DNA of 64,000 nt from JBEPTX01 sp041691795. Its GTDB lineage: Bacteria > Patescibacteriota > Saccharimonadia > Saccharimonadales > Saccharimonadaceae. The position numbers and the translations under genes were made by a program. Below, piece after piece: positions 1 to 7,719 of this stretch (positions are counted from its first letter, which is position 1; each line of letters opens with the position of its first letter). The stretch spans positions 310,001-374,000 of the forward strand of contig JBEPTX010000001.1 of the NCBI GenBank assembly GCA_041691795.1, in the 5' to 3' direction. The notes beneath the pieces were generated by a model. That model did no database searches, was not told the origin of the DNA, and worked only from the letters and a program-made list of their open reading frames with translations.

Positions 1-10
1 ATTCGCCCCA
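1..10 (+). tRNA. 3' end of a tRNA cut by the window edge, possibly tRNA-His
   Basis: The first ten bases end in CCCCA and run directly into a palindromic trailer of the same style as those after the Gly, Pro and Met tRNAs of this window. A C before CCA (C73) is the hallmark of tRNA-His. The hairpin at 69-110 carries a T-arm-like sequence (GTGGGTTCAATCC on the minus strand) resembling the usual tRNA-His T-arm. The body lies outside the window, so identity is inference. Confidence 0.35.
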
Positions 11-50
11 AATAAAAATAACCATCCTTGGATGGTTATTTTTATTTGGG
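7..50 (+). terminator. Perfect palindromic tRNA trailer / terminator
   Basis: A 21-bp perfect inverted repeat with a 2-nt loop, AT-rich in the middle (AATAAAAATAACC). Its left arm begins inside the CCCA end of the presumed upstream tRNA. The same arrangement follows tRNA-Gly, tRNA-Pro and tRNA-Met. Confidence 0.75.
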
Positions 51-68
51 ATGTATTGACCGGATTGA

Positions 69-159
69 ACCCACTACTCGACAGCCTCCGGCTGGCGATA
101 AGTAGTGGGTCGTGCAGCGAGTGCAGCAAAAGAAAGCAGCGTTAGCTATTTTCTTTTGC
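69..159. repeat. Two stacked inverted repeats downstream of a tRNA
   Basis: First hairpin: ACCCACTACT at 69-78 pairs with AGTAGTGGGT at 101-110 and encloses an inner CAGCC/GGCTG stem. Second hairpin: GCAAAAGAAA at 126-135 pairs with TTTCTTTTGC at 150-159. No coding sequence is seen from 51 to 226. The same order of hairpins, with different bases, occurs at 13824-13909 and 56978-57072. Confidence 0.7.
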
Positions 160-174
160 AAACGAGCGGAAGAT

Positions 175-198
175 GGAATATTTCTTAAAAAATATTCC
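175..198. terminator. Hairpin downstream of the 227-628 gene
   Basis: A perfect 9-bp stem, GGAATATTT / AAATATTCC, with a 6-nt loop lies just beyond the stop codon of the minus-strand gene 227-628. It probably ends that transcript. Confidence 0.5.
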
Positions 199-226
199 AG
201 ATACCCCCATCATTCCCCATCACCCC

Positions 227-628
227 CTAAGCAAACGGATCATGCGTACGCGTAGGTGGTTCAATAAAATGTTCGCGTTTAGCAACCGACGCATCAATCT
301 TATTAACAGCGACACCGCCACCTCGACGGTTGGCAAATCCAGCTCGATCGCTAAATTTGCCAGTACTCGCATCGTACACACGCCCACCTTTTTGATCCGC
401 AGTCCGTGCTTTGACCGATGAACCTTGCAATCCTAGACGTGAATGCATATACGAACCAACTGTACGTGGTTTGTTCATCAGCTCGCGTCGTCGTTCTATC
501 GATACCCCCCCAGCCCCAGCGCCCATGACACCCGATGCTGCAGCTTCGGCATAGCCATTGCTATGCAAAACATCCGATGTGTTCAGATCAGGGTCAATAA
601 AATTGTTGAGGTTTACGATATTTGCCAT
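227..628 (-). CDS. Conserved-looking hypothetical protein, 133 aa
   Basis: I do not recognise the family. The protein is glycine-, alanine- and arginine-rich, with an acidic N-terminus (about residues 9-18), a small-residue stretch around residues 28-42 (AAASGVMGAGAGG) and a basic middle and C-terminus; no membrane segment or cysteine is visible. The start at 628 is supported by an AAGGAA Shine-Dalgarno site 8-9 nt upstream and a TACAAT box before it. It ends shortly before a hairpin. The composition suggests a partly disordered, possibly nucleic-acid- or envelope-associated protein, but that is only an impression. Confidence 0.7.
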   Translation of the reverse strand: MANIVNLNNFIDPDLNTSDVLHSNGYAEAAASGVMGAGAGGVSIERRRELMNKPRTVGSYMHSRLGLQGSSVKARTADQKGGRVYDASTGKFSDRAGFANRRGGGVAVNKIDASVAKREHFIEPPTRTHDPFA

Positions 629-685
629 TTATATTTTCCTTATGCTTTTTATTGTAGCAAATTTACTGGTATAATGAACAGACTT

Positions 686-760
686 GCGGGTGTAGTACAG
701 CGGTTAGTATACAAGTTTTCCAAACTTGGGATCGGAGTTCGATTCTCCGCACCCGCACCA
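686..760 (+). tRNA. tRNA-Gly (anticodon TCC), CCA encoded
   Basis: A complete cloverleaf: acceptor GCGGGTG/CACCCGC, anticodon stem CAAGT/ACTTG around TTTCCAA, T-loop TTCGATT, and genomic CCA. A TATAAT box at 670-675 lies 10 nt before the 5' end, so the 5' leader must be very short. Confidence 0.97.
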
Positions 761-800
761 AAGTAATAGGACGTCATTCGACGTCCTATTACTTTGGTGC
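755..800 (+). terminator. Palindromic trailer of tRNA-Gly that includes the CCA end
   Basis: A 21-bp perfect inverted repeat with an ATTC loop. The left arm starts with GCACCA, the last six bases of the mature tRNA, and the right arm ends TTTGGTGC. It is the likely intrinsic terminator, with AT-rich distal arms and no separate T-run. Confidence 0.8.
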
Positions 801-843
801 CAGCAGAGAACCAAACTCTCGTCAAATCATGTATAATATTCTT

Positions 844-1224
844 ATGTATAAAAACTTCCTCAAAAAAATCGTCAGTCTTGAATACGCAGTCGCAGCCCTC
901 TTTGTCATGGCATTTTTTGTCATTGTTGGTCGGTTTGACTGGTGGTGGTTACTCGTCTTCTTTCTGGTTGTCGACATCAGTGCAATCGGCTACGTTTTCG
1001 GCAACAAGGTGGGTGCGTTTACCTACAATCTTGGTCACAGCATCATTGGCCCAGTCCTCCTCGCTATCACCTACATTATGACTACCAATGAAACCGTCCT
1101 CTTTGTGACACTTGTATGGTTATTCCATATCTTTATCGATCGTGCACTTGGGTATGGGTTGAAACACAGCACCAGCTTTCACCACACACATCTTGGCCCG
1201 ATTGGCAAAGCCAAACAGAAATAG
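844..1224 (+). CDS. DUF4260-family membrane protein
   Basis: A small integral membrane protein of about 126 aa with four hydrophobic segments and the conserved pattern of the DUF4260 family, including the C-terminal His-rich part (HIFIDRALGYGLKH, SFHHTHLG). The function of the family is unknown. I place the start at ATG 844 (MYKNFLKK) rather than 829, because TATAAT at 832-837 overlaps the upstream ATG and sits exactly 6 nt before 844. That spacing recurs at many starts here and implies a leaderless transcript. It lies between tRNA-Gly and tRNA-Arg, with 18 nt to the latter. Confidence 0.85.
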   Translation: MYKNFLKKIVSLEYAVAALFVMAFFVIVGRFDWWWLLVFFLVVDISAIGYVFGNKVGAFTYNLGHSIIGPVLLAITYIMTTNETVLFVTLVWLFHIFIDRALGYGLKHSTSFHHTHLGPIGKAKQK

Positions 1225-1242
1225 GTATAATAGCCCAGGTAT

Positions 1243-1318
1243 GCCCCGGTAGCTCAGTGGATAGAGCAGAGGACTTCTAAGCCTAAGGTCGTTGGTTCGA
1301 TCCCAACCCGGGGTACCA
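1243..1318 (+). tRNA. tRNA-Arg (anticodon TCT), CCA encoded
   Basis: The acceptor GCCCCGG pairs with CCGGGGT (G1-T72 wobble). The anticodon stem encloses CTTCTAA, the T-loop is TTCGATC, and CCA is genomic. A TATAAT box lies at 1226-1231. Unlike the Gly, Pro and Met tRNAs, no palindromic trailer follows; instead an AT-rich ORF starts 8 nt after the CCA. Confidence 0.96.
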
Positions 1319-1326
1319 AGGAAATT

Positions 1327-1890
1327 ATGAATATTTTTAAAAAACTAATTAATATTTTATCTTTAGAATTTATTACTAATAAGCATAACTTGCGTCTTCG
1401 AAAACTAGAACAGTTAAAGCGAAATGAGATCGATGCAGCATCTGGATTCAACCCAGTACCATTAAAAGATAATGAAGAGTTGGATATATTTAAATCCACC
1501 AAACAACTTTCTATCCAACGGCAGTACTTAAAAGAGACCCTGGAACGAGAGAAAACTAAAAAATATACAAAAACCGAGATTGCAAAAGAGAAAGAAATTA
1601 ACGCACATCTTAACAAAGCAGCAGATTTTCGATCCGAACAGTTAAAGGTAGTAATGGAAATGGCCAACTTGAAACTGATGCAAGTTATGCTATCCTTTTT
1701 CCTAATCTTTATTGTTTTTACTGTTTTAGCGTTCTTGTTTCCTTTTTTAGGTATGTATATAAAAGTGGAATATTACTCAACTGTTGCACAGATTTTACCT
1801 GTCTTGCTAATTGCTTGTTTCTTTTCTGGGGATGAAGAAGAGGCTACATGGAGGAATTTCTGGCAGTTTGCTCAAAATAAAAGTACTTGA
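1327..1890 (+). CDS. Hypothetical membrane protein, possibly interrupted by an in-frame TGA
   Basis: No family recognised. Residues 1-115 are charged and helical (many Lys/Glu/Gln, coiled-coil-like around 85-115). Hydrophobic segments follow at about residues 117-143 and 148-165. Base composition is clearly more AT-rich than in the neighbouring genes, and it begins 8 nt after the CCA of tRNA-Arg, a typical insertion point for foreign DNA. The stop TGA at 1888-1890 is followed in the same frame by 57 open codons (to the TGA at 2062-2064), including another hydrophobic segment (LLFLQSLFSIGFLVMITI). The annotated end may therefore be a nonsense mutation in a longer gene. Confidence 0.6.
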   Translation: MNIFKKLINILSLEFITNKHNLRLRKLEQLKRNEIDAASGFNPVPLKDNEELDIFKSTKQLSIQRQYLKETLEREKTKKYTKTEIAKEKEINAHLNKAADFRSEQLKVVMEMANLKLMQVMLSFFLIFIVFTVLAFLFPFLGMYIKVEYYSTVAQILPVLLIACFFSGDEEEATWRNFWQFAQNKST

Positions 1891-2041
1891 ACTATAGCTA
1901 CTATTGTTGGTGAAGCAGTTTGCCTGGATGCACTAGCAACTGGAGAGTCCAATACTTTGCTATTTTTGCAAAGTTTATTTTCAATTGGATTCCTAGTTAT
2001 GATCACCATTAGGCACCTTATGGGGAGGAGAAACAAAATAT

Positions 2042-2512
2042 ATGAACACAGCCGAACACATTGAGTTTATGTCGCAGGCGATAGAGCAAGCTCGGATCGC
2101 CAAAACCCATGGCGAATTACCTTTTGGTGCCGTGATTGTAAAAGACGGCACGATTATCTCTGAAGGTCGGTGCCAAGAATCAGCTTTGCAGACAGTTCTT
2201 GCCCATGCAGAGTTATCCGCAGTTAACACTGCTTGTCTCAAACTTGGGACAAATAAACTCTCGAGCTGTATTATTTATTGCACCAATGAACCGTGTCCTA
2301 TGTGTGCAGCGGCTATTTTCCAAGCAAAAATCCCCAATGTTGTTATTGGAGCTTCTCGTCGAGACCTTACTTTCCTGCGGGATCGAAAAATTGATCTGCA
2401 GTCGCTTGCTGATGATAGTGGATACGAAATTACAATTACAAGAGATGTCATGAAAGAACAAGTACTCGAACTCTTCGAAAATAAAATAACCCCACATTTG
2501 CAGGGTTATTGA
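2042..2512 (+). CDS. Nucleoside deaminase of the CDA/TadA fold
   Basis: A zinc-dependent hydrolytic deaminase of 156 aa. The zinc and catalytic motif HAE is at residues 55-57 and PCPMC at 84-88, with the typical N-terminal GELPFGAVIV strand. The family contains tRNA-adenosine deaminase TadA, guanine deaminase and cytosine deaminases. The C-terminus is not the classical TadA one, so the substrate cannot be fixed; a free-base or nucleoside salvage role is as likely as tRNA A34 editing. A GGGGAGGAG Shine-Dalgarno site lies about 13 nt upstream, which is longer than usual. The 3' end overlaps a terminator hairpin. Confidence 0.85.
   Translation: MNTAEHIEFMSQAIEQARIAKTHGELPFGAVIVKDGTIISEGRCQESALQTVLAHAELSAVNTACLKLGTNKLSSCIIYCTNEPCPMCAAAIFQAKIPNVVIGASRRDLTFLRDRKIDLQSLADDSGYEITITRDVMKEQVLELFENKITPHLQGY
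2485..2512 (+). terminator. Hairpin overlapping the deaminase stop codon
   Basis: AATAACCC and GGGTTATT form an 8-bp stem around a 10-nt loop; the stem includes the last codons of the deaminase gene. It probably terminates the plus-strand transcript and faces the small minus-strand ORF at 2525-2605. Confidence 0.5.
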
Positions 2513-2524
2513 ACATTCTGAATT

Positions 2525-2605
2525 TTACTTGTTTAGCAGTGCTTTAAGTTTTTTCTTCAAAATTCGTTTGCGCGATGCGCCATGCCAGTTCTTGTGTTTG
2601 GCCAT
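2525..2605 (-). CDS. 26-residue highly basic peptide
   Basis: ATG at 2605 opens a 26-codon frame ending in TAA at 2525. The product begins MAKHKNWHGASRKRILKKK and ends ALLNK; almost half its residues are Lys, Arg or His. A TATGAT-like box lies upstream on the minus strand. Size and charge resemble tiny ribosome-associated proteins, but I cannot name a family. The alternative is a chance ORF. The gap between the deaminase and the VOC gene is otherwise unexplained. Confidence 0.5.
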   Translation of the reverse strand: MAKHKNWHGASRKRILKKKLKALLNK

Positions 2606-2725
2606 AATTATTTAATCCAATCGCTTTATATCTGTATGATCATACCATATATTACGGGGTTATGGTATCATTTTGCTTCTACTACGCCCATAATAGAATT
2701 AGAAATCATAACCAGGAGGCGCACC

Positions 2726-3151
2726 ATGGCAACAGTCACATTAAATCCATACATCAACTTTAACGACAATTCCGAAGAAGTATTGAATTTTTACAAAGGT
2801 ATTTTTGGCGGTGAGGTAGAGATTTCACGTTTTAGCGAGTTCGCAAACGAAAGCATGCCTGTTGCTGATGAGCATAAAAACTTGGTCATGCATGGTGTCC
2901 TAAAATCTGGTGATTTGCAATTGATGGTTGCCGATGCAGCACCAGTTGGTGGCGTCAAGCAAGGTGATAATATTAGTATTTCCCTCTCTGGTGACGACGA
3001 AGCAACGCTCACAAAATATTTTGAAGGTTTGAGCGACGGTGCAACCATCAAAGAACCACTCGCCAAAGCCCCATGGGGAGATTCATTTGGTCTGTTGACT
3101 GACAAATTTGGTATTGGCTGGTTGGTCAATATTTCTGCGCCCAAAGAATAA
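2726..3151 (+). CDS. VOC-superfamily protein (PhnB/YjdN-like)
   Basis: A 141-aa glyoxalase/bleomycin-resistance fold protein of the PhnB-like branch: N-terminal NPYINFNDNSEEVLNFYKGIFGG, central HGVLKSGDLQLMVADA, and the C-terminal WGDSFGLLTDKFGIGWLVN signature. The family includes metal-dependent enzymes and binding proteins of unknown substrate. The frame is open upstream to 2582, but ATG 2726 has an AGGAGG Shine-Dalgarno site at 2713-2718 and matches the family N-terminus, so it is the start. Confidence 0.88.
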   Translation: MATVTLNPYINFNDNSEEVLNFYKGIFGGEVEISRFSEFANESMPVADEHKNLVMHGVLKSGDLQLMVADAAPVGGVKQGDNISISLSGDDEATLTKYFEGLSDGATIKEPLAKAPWGDSFGLLTDKFGIGWLVNISAPKE

Positions 3152-3203
3152 TGTTTTTCAATATTTTTTGCCAAGTTTAGTATAAGCATATATACTGACG
3201 ACA

Positions 3204-3854
3204 ATGAACCAAGAAAAAATCAAACAATATATCGATTCGGCCAAAAAACAGGGAGTTCCTGATAATTTTATCCACACTCAATTACTTCACACTGGATATT
3301 CGGCCGATGAAGTCGCAGAGGCATTTGGTGAACCTGTACTGCCTGTGGCAAAACCAGCCGACCCACTGCCAGGCCCCGTGGCTGTTGATCTATCCTCACC
3401 TAGTCCCATTACTAGTACAGCCGATAACAATTTTGACCCTATTTATACGACTATAGGCCATAAGCCAGCGACACCGTTGCAACGGATTATTCACTGGATC
3501 CTAGACTATAGCGTATTTGCACCCGTCCATGCAACTGCTGTCGGTGTTATTATTTTGATCATCCTCAAGCTTACGCTCAATCCCTCGCTTGAGGGAGGAC
3601 TTACTTCATTTGTATACACTGTCAGTTATTTGTCGTATTTCTTTATATGGGAAGTGACGACTGGCAGAACAATTTCAAAGTTTATTACGAGCACTAAAGT
3701 AGTCACAAAGACTGGCGCAAAACCATCCGTTGGACAAATCTTACTACGCACAACAACCCGTTTGATTTCTATACCATTTTTCTATTTCTTTAGTGGTGCA
3801 AAATTACGCGCAATTCACGATACGTTTTCATCAACACTTGTCGTTAAAAACTAA
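3204..3854 (+). CDS. RDD-family membrane protein
   Basis: 216 aa. Residues 1-45 are a soluble helical segment (IKQYIDSAKKQGVPDNFIHTQ), 46-90 a Pro/Asp-rich linker, and 90-216 an RDD-type domain with about three membrane segments and the typical late GAKLRAIHDTFSSTLVV ending. RDD proteins are small membrane proteins of mostly unknown, possibly ion-transport, function. TATACT at 3191-3196 is 7 nt before the ATG, pointing to a leaderless mRNA. The region 3855-4004 after it has no gene I can support. Confidence 0.8.
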   Translation: MNQEKIKQYIDSAKKQGVPDNFIHTQLLHTGYSADEVAEAFGEPVLPVAKPADPLPGPVAVDLSSPSPITSTADNNFDPIYTTIGHKPATPLQRIIHWILDYSVFAPVHATAVGVIILIILKLTLNPSLEGGLTSFVYTVSYLSYFFIWEVTTGRTISKFITSTKVVTKTGAKPSVGQILLRTTTRLISIPFFYFFSGAKLRAIHDTFSSTLVVKN

Positions 3855-4004
3855 TGTAGCTTGTTCCTGATCATCCAGAATTTCCCTGCCGCAAAGTAAT
3901 TTTCCTTATGCTTGCATAGCCTGTCCATGGGTTCATAATCATGTACTAAGGCAGTATCACTGTCATAGCCACATCTGGCTCGAACCTAGGAAAGCGGTGT
4001 TGTA

Positions 4005-4625
4005 ATGGGCAGCAAACGTAACGGCGCAAGTGCCATCATGCGGGATGAAATTTTTGCTTCCGAAAGGAAGTACCCTGTGATGGACATGGTGGGTGCACTG
4101 GCATCCGCGTTGGAATGGTCGAGGGAGGATGGTTTCTTGCGATACTTTTTGAAAGCCCGCAAGAACGATACTTACCCCGAACTAGCCACTATGGCCAAAG
4201 AACTGGAAGGTCTCAAGGTGGGACGACTTCACAAGTTTTCGGCCAGCTATAACGATGATCCCGAAAGTAAGTCGCCCTACCAAACTAGCTGGAGCGTGTT
4301 CGTCACGAACAAGTGCGATTGGATCTGGGTAACGACGATGAGGGGACCGGGAGTTTACGAGTACAAGGCGAGGTGGTTAATGCATCATGACTTGCCGGTC
4401 GGAAATAGGGCCAAGCAATTCCTGGCATGCCAAGGCCATAACAAGCAGATGCAGATATCAATTGGCACTGATTTGTTGGAAGCTTTGGTCATGGAATACA
4501 ATACTTGGCTCAAACCTCAAATCCTTTCAGTCGAAAACAATCTGGAACACCACAACCAGTTCGCTAGCTGGGCAAATAACGCTCGACGCATCGAGGAAAA
4601 CGGCAACATCGGGCGAGAAATCTAG
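4005..4625 (+). CDS. Hypothetical protein, 206 aa (orphan)
   Basis: No family recognised. A soluble protein rich in aromatic residues and Lys/Arg, without signal peptide, membrane segment or recognisable catalytic motif. The stretch SYNDDPESKSPYQTSWSVFV and the following WIWVTTMRGPGVYEYKARW look like a beta-rich core. Its codons are more GC-balanced than in nearby genes. It stands alone between RDD and the next orphan gene and is followed by a stem-loop with a T-run (4651-4708). The upstream 150 nt show no clear -35/-10 pair. It belongs to a scattered set of single-gene cassettes in this window (4775, 16495, 52502, 63483). Confidence 0.7.
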   Translation: MGSKRNGASAIMRDEIFASERKYPVMDMVGALASALEWSREDGFLRYFLKARKNDTYPELATMAKELEGLKVGRLHKFSASYNDDPESKSPYQTSWSVFVTNKCDWIWVTTMRGPGVYEYKARWLMHHDLPVGNRAKQFLACQGHNKQMQISIGTDLLEALVMEYNTWLKPQILSVENNLEHHNQFASWANNARRIEENGNIGREI

Positions 4626-4650
4626 GCCGCCCAAAAGTGATACTGCTTGC

Positions 4651-4708
4651 GCCAGCAGGTAACTCCGAATTCGATTCGAAGCGCCTGCTGGCAACAGCAA
4701 CTTTTTTA
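4651..4708 (+). terminator. Rho-independent terminator after the 4005 gene
   Basis: GCCAGCAGG (4651-4659) pairs with CCTGCTGGC (4684-4692), with a loop containing a small inner TTCG repeat, followed a few bases later by a run of six T. Confidence 0.6.
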
Positions 4709-4709
4709 C

Positions 4710-4738
4710 TTGCTTTAACCATAAATTTGTATTATAAT
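4710..4738 (+). promoter_or_regulatory. Sigma70-type promoter of the 4775 gene
   Basis: TTGCTT at 4710-4715 and TATAAT at 4733-4738 with a 17-nt spacer. The predicted leader of about 30 nt contains a GGAG site 5-8 nt before ATG 4775. Confidence 0.75.
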
Positions 4739-4774
4739 AAACATGTTCATTGCACCTACGAAAGTTGGAGTACG

Positions 4775-5155
4775 ATGGTAGAAAACAGATTATGGATGCT
4801 CGATGGAAAGCAGCGTATCGACGACTTGGTGGAAAAGTTGACCTATTTTCTGAAGCCGCCGACACGAATCCACTGGACTGAGTGTAATACCACATGGATC
4901 GAGTCAGGATTGATGAAATCGCGATACGCAAGTATACCCGACAATATTCGTATTGTCGATACGCAGCTCTACATCCCGGTAGGTTCGGGAATCATGGTCA
5001 ACATGCAGCCAATCCAATTCGACGGTCGGCTGTACCCAGCAGCAATCGAAATCGATTGGGGTGCCTTGTTGATTCGAAGCCCCTACTTTTTCTACCAGGA
5101 CAAGCACCGCGTGGACGCAAAGCATCATCTGCTGCGACATCTACCATCCAAATAA
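4775..5155 (+). CDS. Hypothetical protein, 126 aa (orphan cassette gene)
   Basis: No family recognised. The start at 4775 is chosen because of the promoter at 4710-4738, the GGAG site and the absence of any signal for the upstream in-frame starts. The product is soluble, with an N-terminal amphipathic part (LDGKQRIDDLVEKLTYFL), a beta-rich middle and an aromatic C-terminal part (IRSPYFFYQDKHRVDAKHH). A GC-rich hairpin follows the stop at once. It has a complete individual transcription unit, unlike most core genes here. Confidence 0.72.
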   Translation: MVENRLWMLDGKQRIDDLVEKLTYFLKPPTRIHWTECNTTWIESGLMKSRYASIPDNIRIVDTQLYIPVGSGIMVNMQPIQFDGRLYPAAIEIDWGALLIRSPYFFYQDKHRVDAKHHLLRHLPSK

Positions 5156-5214
5156 CCCCGTCGCGGGGCAGCTACACCGTAAGGTTCCGCTGCCATTTAC
5201 GCGGCGGGATCTTA
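5156..5214. terminator. Terminator hairpins between convergent genes
   Basis: CCCCGTCGCGGGG at 5156-5168 is a compact hairpin for the plus-strand gene. A second imperfect stem, TAAGGTTCCGC at 5179-5189 with GCGGGATCTTA ending at 5214, precedes a T-run on the plus strand and also covers the Clp-like stop codon. It may act in both directions. Confidence 0.55.
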
Positions 5215-7719
5215 CTTTTTGTCGTTAGATTCTATTGGATAAACTTTTTGCGGAGCGGCCGTAAACGGAGCGGTTTCTATAGGTGCGATTTTAGGACTGG
5301 ACTCACTCGTAATTTGATCAGCTTGTTGCTGACTGCCCAGAATCTCTTGGACTTGTTCAAGTGTTACTTCTATCACACTTCCAGGCGCTACCTGACCGCC
5401 TAGCATTTCTTTGGCAACAAGATTTTCGACGGCGCGTTGCACAATACGTCGCATTGGACGCGCACCGAGTCGTGGGTCGTAGCCCTTATCAACCAAGAAT
5501 AGTTTGGCATCATCGGCAACATGAATACTAATTTTTTGCAGTGCCATTTGTTTGTTAATACTTGTTAAAATCAGATCAACTACTTGAACTAATTCAGGTT
5601 TTTCGAGCGGACGGAAAATCACAATTTCATCAAAACGGTTCAGGAATTCTGGACGGAATTGATTGGTGCTAATTAATTCATCCGTAAACTTTTGCTCGAA
5701 TTGTTCTAGTTTATACCCACGCTGGATATATTCACGAATCCGATCAGCACCGGCGTTACTCGTTGCAATAATGATTGCATCACGAAAACTAACTTCACGG
5801 TTTTTGACGTCTCGCAAAATTCCTTCGTCGAGTAATTGCAGTAATGTTGTCAAAACTTGCGGATGAGCTTTTTCGATCTCATCCAGTAGCACCACGCTAA
5901 ATGGTTGCTTCATCGCCTCAGCCGTTAAACTATGCGGGTCATCCGCACCATCAGCAATCAACCGACTAACGTCTTCGGGCCGAACAAATTCGTTCAAGTC
6001 CAGACGAATCATACGATCTTCACCACCAAAGTAAACATCCGCGAGTGCCTTGGCAAGTTCGGTTTTGCCCACGCCAGTAGGCCCGAGGAACAGGAATGTA
6101 CCAATCGGACGTTGTTCGTTGCGCACACCCGCACGGGCACGTCGCAGCGCATCACTCACTACCTGAACAGCACGCGTTTGGTTAATCATGCGTTTGTGAA
6201 TCAAATCTTCTAGATTCAACAGTTTTTCGCGCTCGTCTTCGCCACTTGCAACACCAACTTTGATATTCATTGTCTTTTCGATCGCCGCCTGAATTGAGTT
6301 GGCGGTGACAAACCCATCCTCTGAATAACTCGCGCCGCTTTCTAGTAATTTAAGCGCCCTACCTGGCATAGCCAGATCATGCACGTAACGTTCACTCAAT
6401 CGATAGGCTTCTTGCATCGACTGATACATGTATGTCACCTTATGCTGGAACTCTACCATCAATAATTGGTCTCTCATGACGGCCATTGTTTCTGCCTGAG
6501 TAGCAGGTGCAACACTAATACGATTCAGTGCGTTGATAAGCGCTGGATTACGCTGACCAATTTGCAAAAATCGCTGTTCGTCCATGGTCAAAATAATGCG
6601 CAAATTACCCGCTTCTAGAATTGGCAATAGAACATTGGAAAGATCAACTGATCCAACACCTTCTTCGAAAAATAATTGCGCGTTATCCAGACAAATAATA
6701 ATATTCTTTGCGCTGTACGCTTCGCCCAAAACCTGTGTAATTAATCCTTCTAATTCGCCTCGTCCGGGCGCCGCTGCAATCAGTGCTGACGAATCCAGCA
6801 TAAATACCTGGCGGAACTTCAAACTCGCAGGGATTTTGGCCTTTGCATCTAGCAATCGGTCTGCAAACGCCTGAACGATTGTCGATTTACCAACACCGGG
6901 TTCGCCAACCAGAACGGCATTTTGATTACCGCCATTTCCAAACATTTCAATCAATTGGTTCAACGCCTCCTGGTGCGAATCCAGTTCCGCCCTCAGACCA
7001 CCCCCCGACTGGCTGAGATTTTGACCAAAGCGTTTAAGCAGCGGAATAAAACCAAATGAAAAATCGCGTGCTATCCCACCAGTTCGCAGTGGCTTTCGAC
7101 TGTTCAGAATCAATTGGTGCAAATGTTCGTACCACCGAACGCCTTCGATCAAATCATCCATTTCCAAGTGCATATGCGCAAGTAATGATTCGTGATCGGC
7201 AAACGCTCGCGTCAAGGCAACAACCAAAACAGCACCATTGATATGCTCGCTGCCAGATTCATTTTGCACAGCCAACGCATGTTGCCATACCTTGTCGGTT
7301 TCGGCCGCATCATCAGACGCAATATTTAGAAGATAGTTGGCTGTCATACCAAATCGTACGGCAAAGAATTGCCCACTAGGGACTGAACCTGTTGCCGTTG
7401 CAATGTCCTTGGGTGTTGGTTTGTCGCCTAGTCGCCCCAAAATATCACCCGACAACACTGCGTCTATTGCAGGCGCATCGTTGGCTGCTGCAATATGATG
7501 CAATTCGCCGTTCCACCATTCGTACAACATTGCTGGAAGCGCAGATAGTCCAATCAACAACCAGCCAAATGCGCTGTGCATCGCAACAAAAGTAATACCA
7601 CCAAAAAGCAGAGCGCACGTCGCCGCTAGGAGCGATTCTCGCCATAATTTTGTTATATGGTGACTAAACCTGGCTTTAATCGCCCGCGTACTTTTGGAAT
7701 GATAGATTGGCTGTTCCAT
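5212..7719 (-). CDS. Membrane-anchored Clp-type double AAA+ ATPase with altered D1 Walker B
   Basis: About 835 aa. Two hydrophobic segments at residues 31-66 anchor the protein; a Clp-N-like region follows (about 80-210). D1 Walker A is GEPGVGKST near residues 272-280; D2 Walker A is GPTGVGKTE near 546-554, with a normal LLDE Walker B at 611-614. The D1 Walker B reads CLDNAQ (D345, N346): the catalytic Glu is Asn, so D1 probably binds but poorly hydrolyses ATP. I see no LGF/IGF-type ClpP loop in D2. The start at 7719 is set by a TGATG overlap with the upstream gene's stop. Probably an unfoldase/disaggregase working at the membrane; a ClpP partner is not in the window. Confidence 0.88.
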   Translation of the reverse strand: MEQPIYHSKSTRAIKARFSHHITKLWRESLLAATCALLFGGITFVAMHSAFGWLLIGLSALPAMLYEWWNGELHHIAAANDAPAIDAVLSGDILGRLGDKPTPKDIATATGSVPSGQFFAVRFGMTANYLLNIASDDAAETDKVWQHALAVQNESGSEHINGAVLVVALTRAFADHESLLAHMHLEMDDLIEGVRWYEHLHQLILNSRKPLRTGGIARDFSFGFIPLLKRFGQNLSQSGGGLRAELDSHQEALNQLIEMFGNGGNQNAVLVGEPGVGKSTIVQAFADRLLDAKAKIPASLKFRQVFMLDSSALIAAAPGRGELEGLITQVLGEAYSAKNIIICLDNAQLFFEEGVGSVDLSNVLLPILEAGNLRIILTMDEQRFLQIGQRNPALINALNRISVAPATQAETMAVMRDQLLMVEFQHKVTYMYQSMQEAYRLSERYVHDLAMPGRALKLLESGASYSEDGFVTANSIQAAIEKTMNIKVGVASGEDEREKLLNLEDLIHKRMINQTRAVQVVSDALRRARAGVRNEQRPIGTFLFLGPTGVGKTELAKALADVYFGGEDRMIRLDLNEFVRPEDVSRLIADGADDPHSLTAEAMKQPFSVVLLDEIEKAHPQVLTTLLQLLDEGILRDVKNREVSFRDAIIIATSNAGADRIREYIQRGYKLEQFEQKFTDELISTNQFRPEFLNRFDEIVIFRPLEKPELVQVVDLILTSINKQMALQKISIHVADDAKLFLVDKGYDPRLGARPMRRIVQRAVENLVAKEMLGGQVAPGSVIEVTLEQVQEILGSQQQADQITSESSPKIAPIETAPFTAAPQKVYPIESNDKK

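Noticed and set aside
1254..1667. Minus-strand ORF ending in VPRVGIEPTTLGL
   Set aside because: The ending is the well-known antisense translation of a tRNA (tRNA-Arg), and the rest is the shadow of the 1327 gene.
1891..2064. UGA recoding (as in SR1/Gracilibacteria) to explain the TGA at 1888
   Set aside because: TGA is used as the ordinary stop of intact genes here, for example the MFS exporter and recombinase, so a global code change is excluded.
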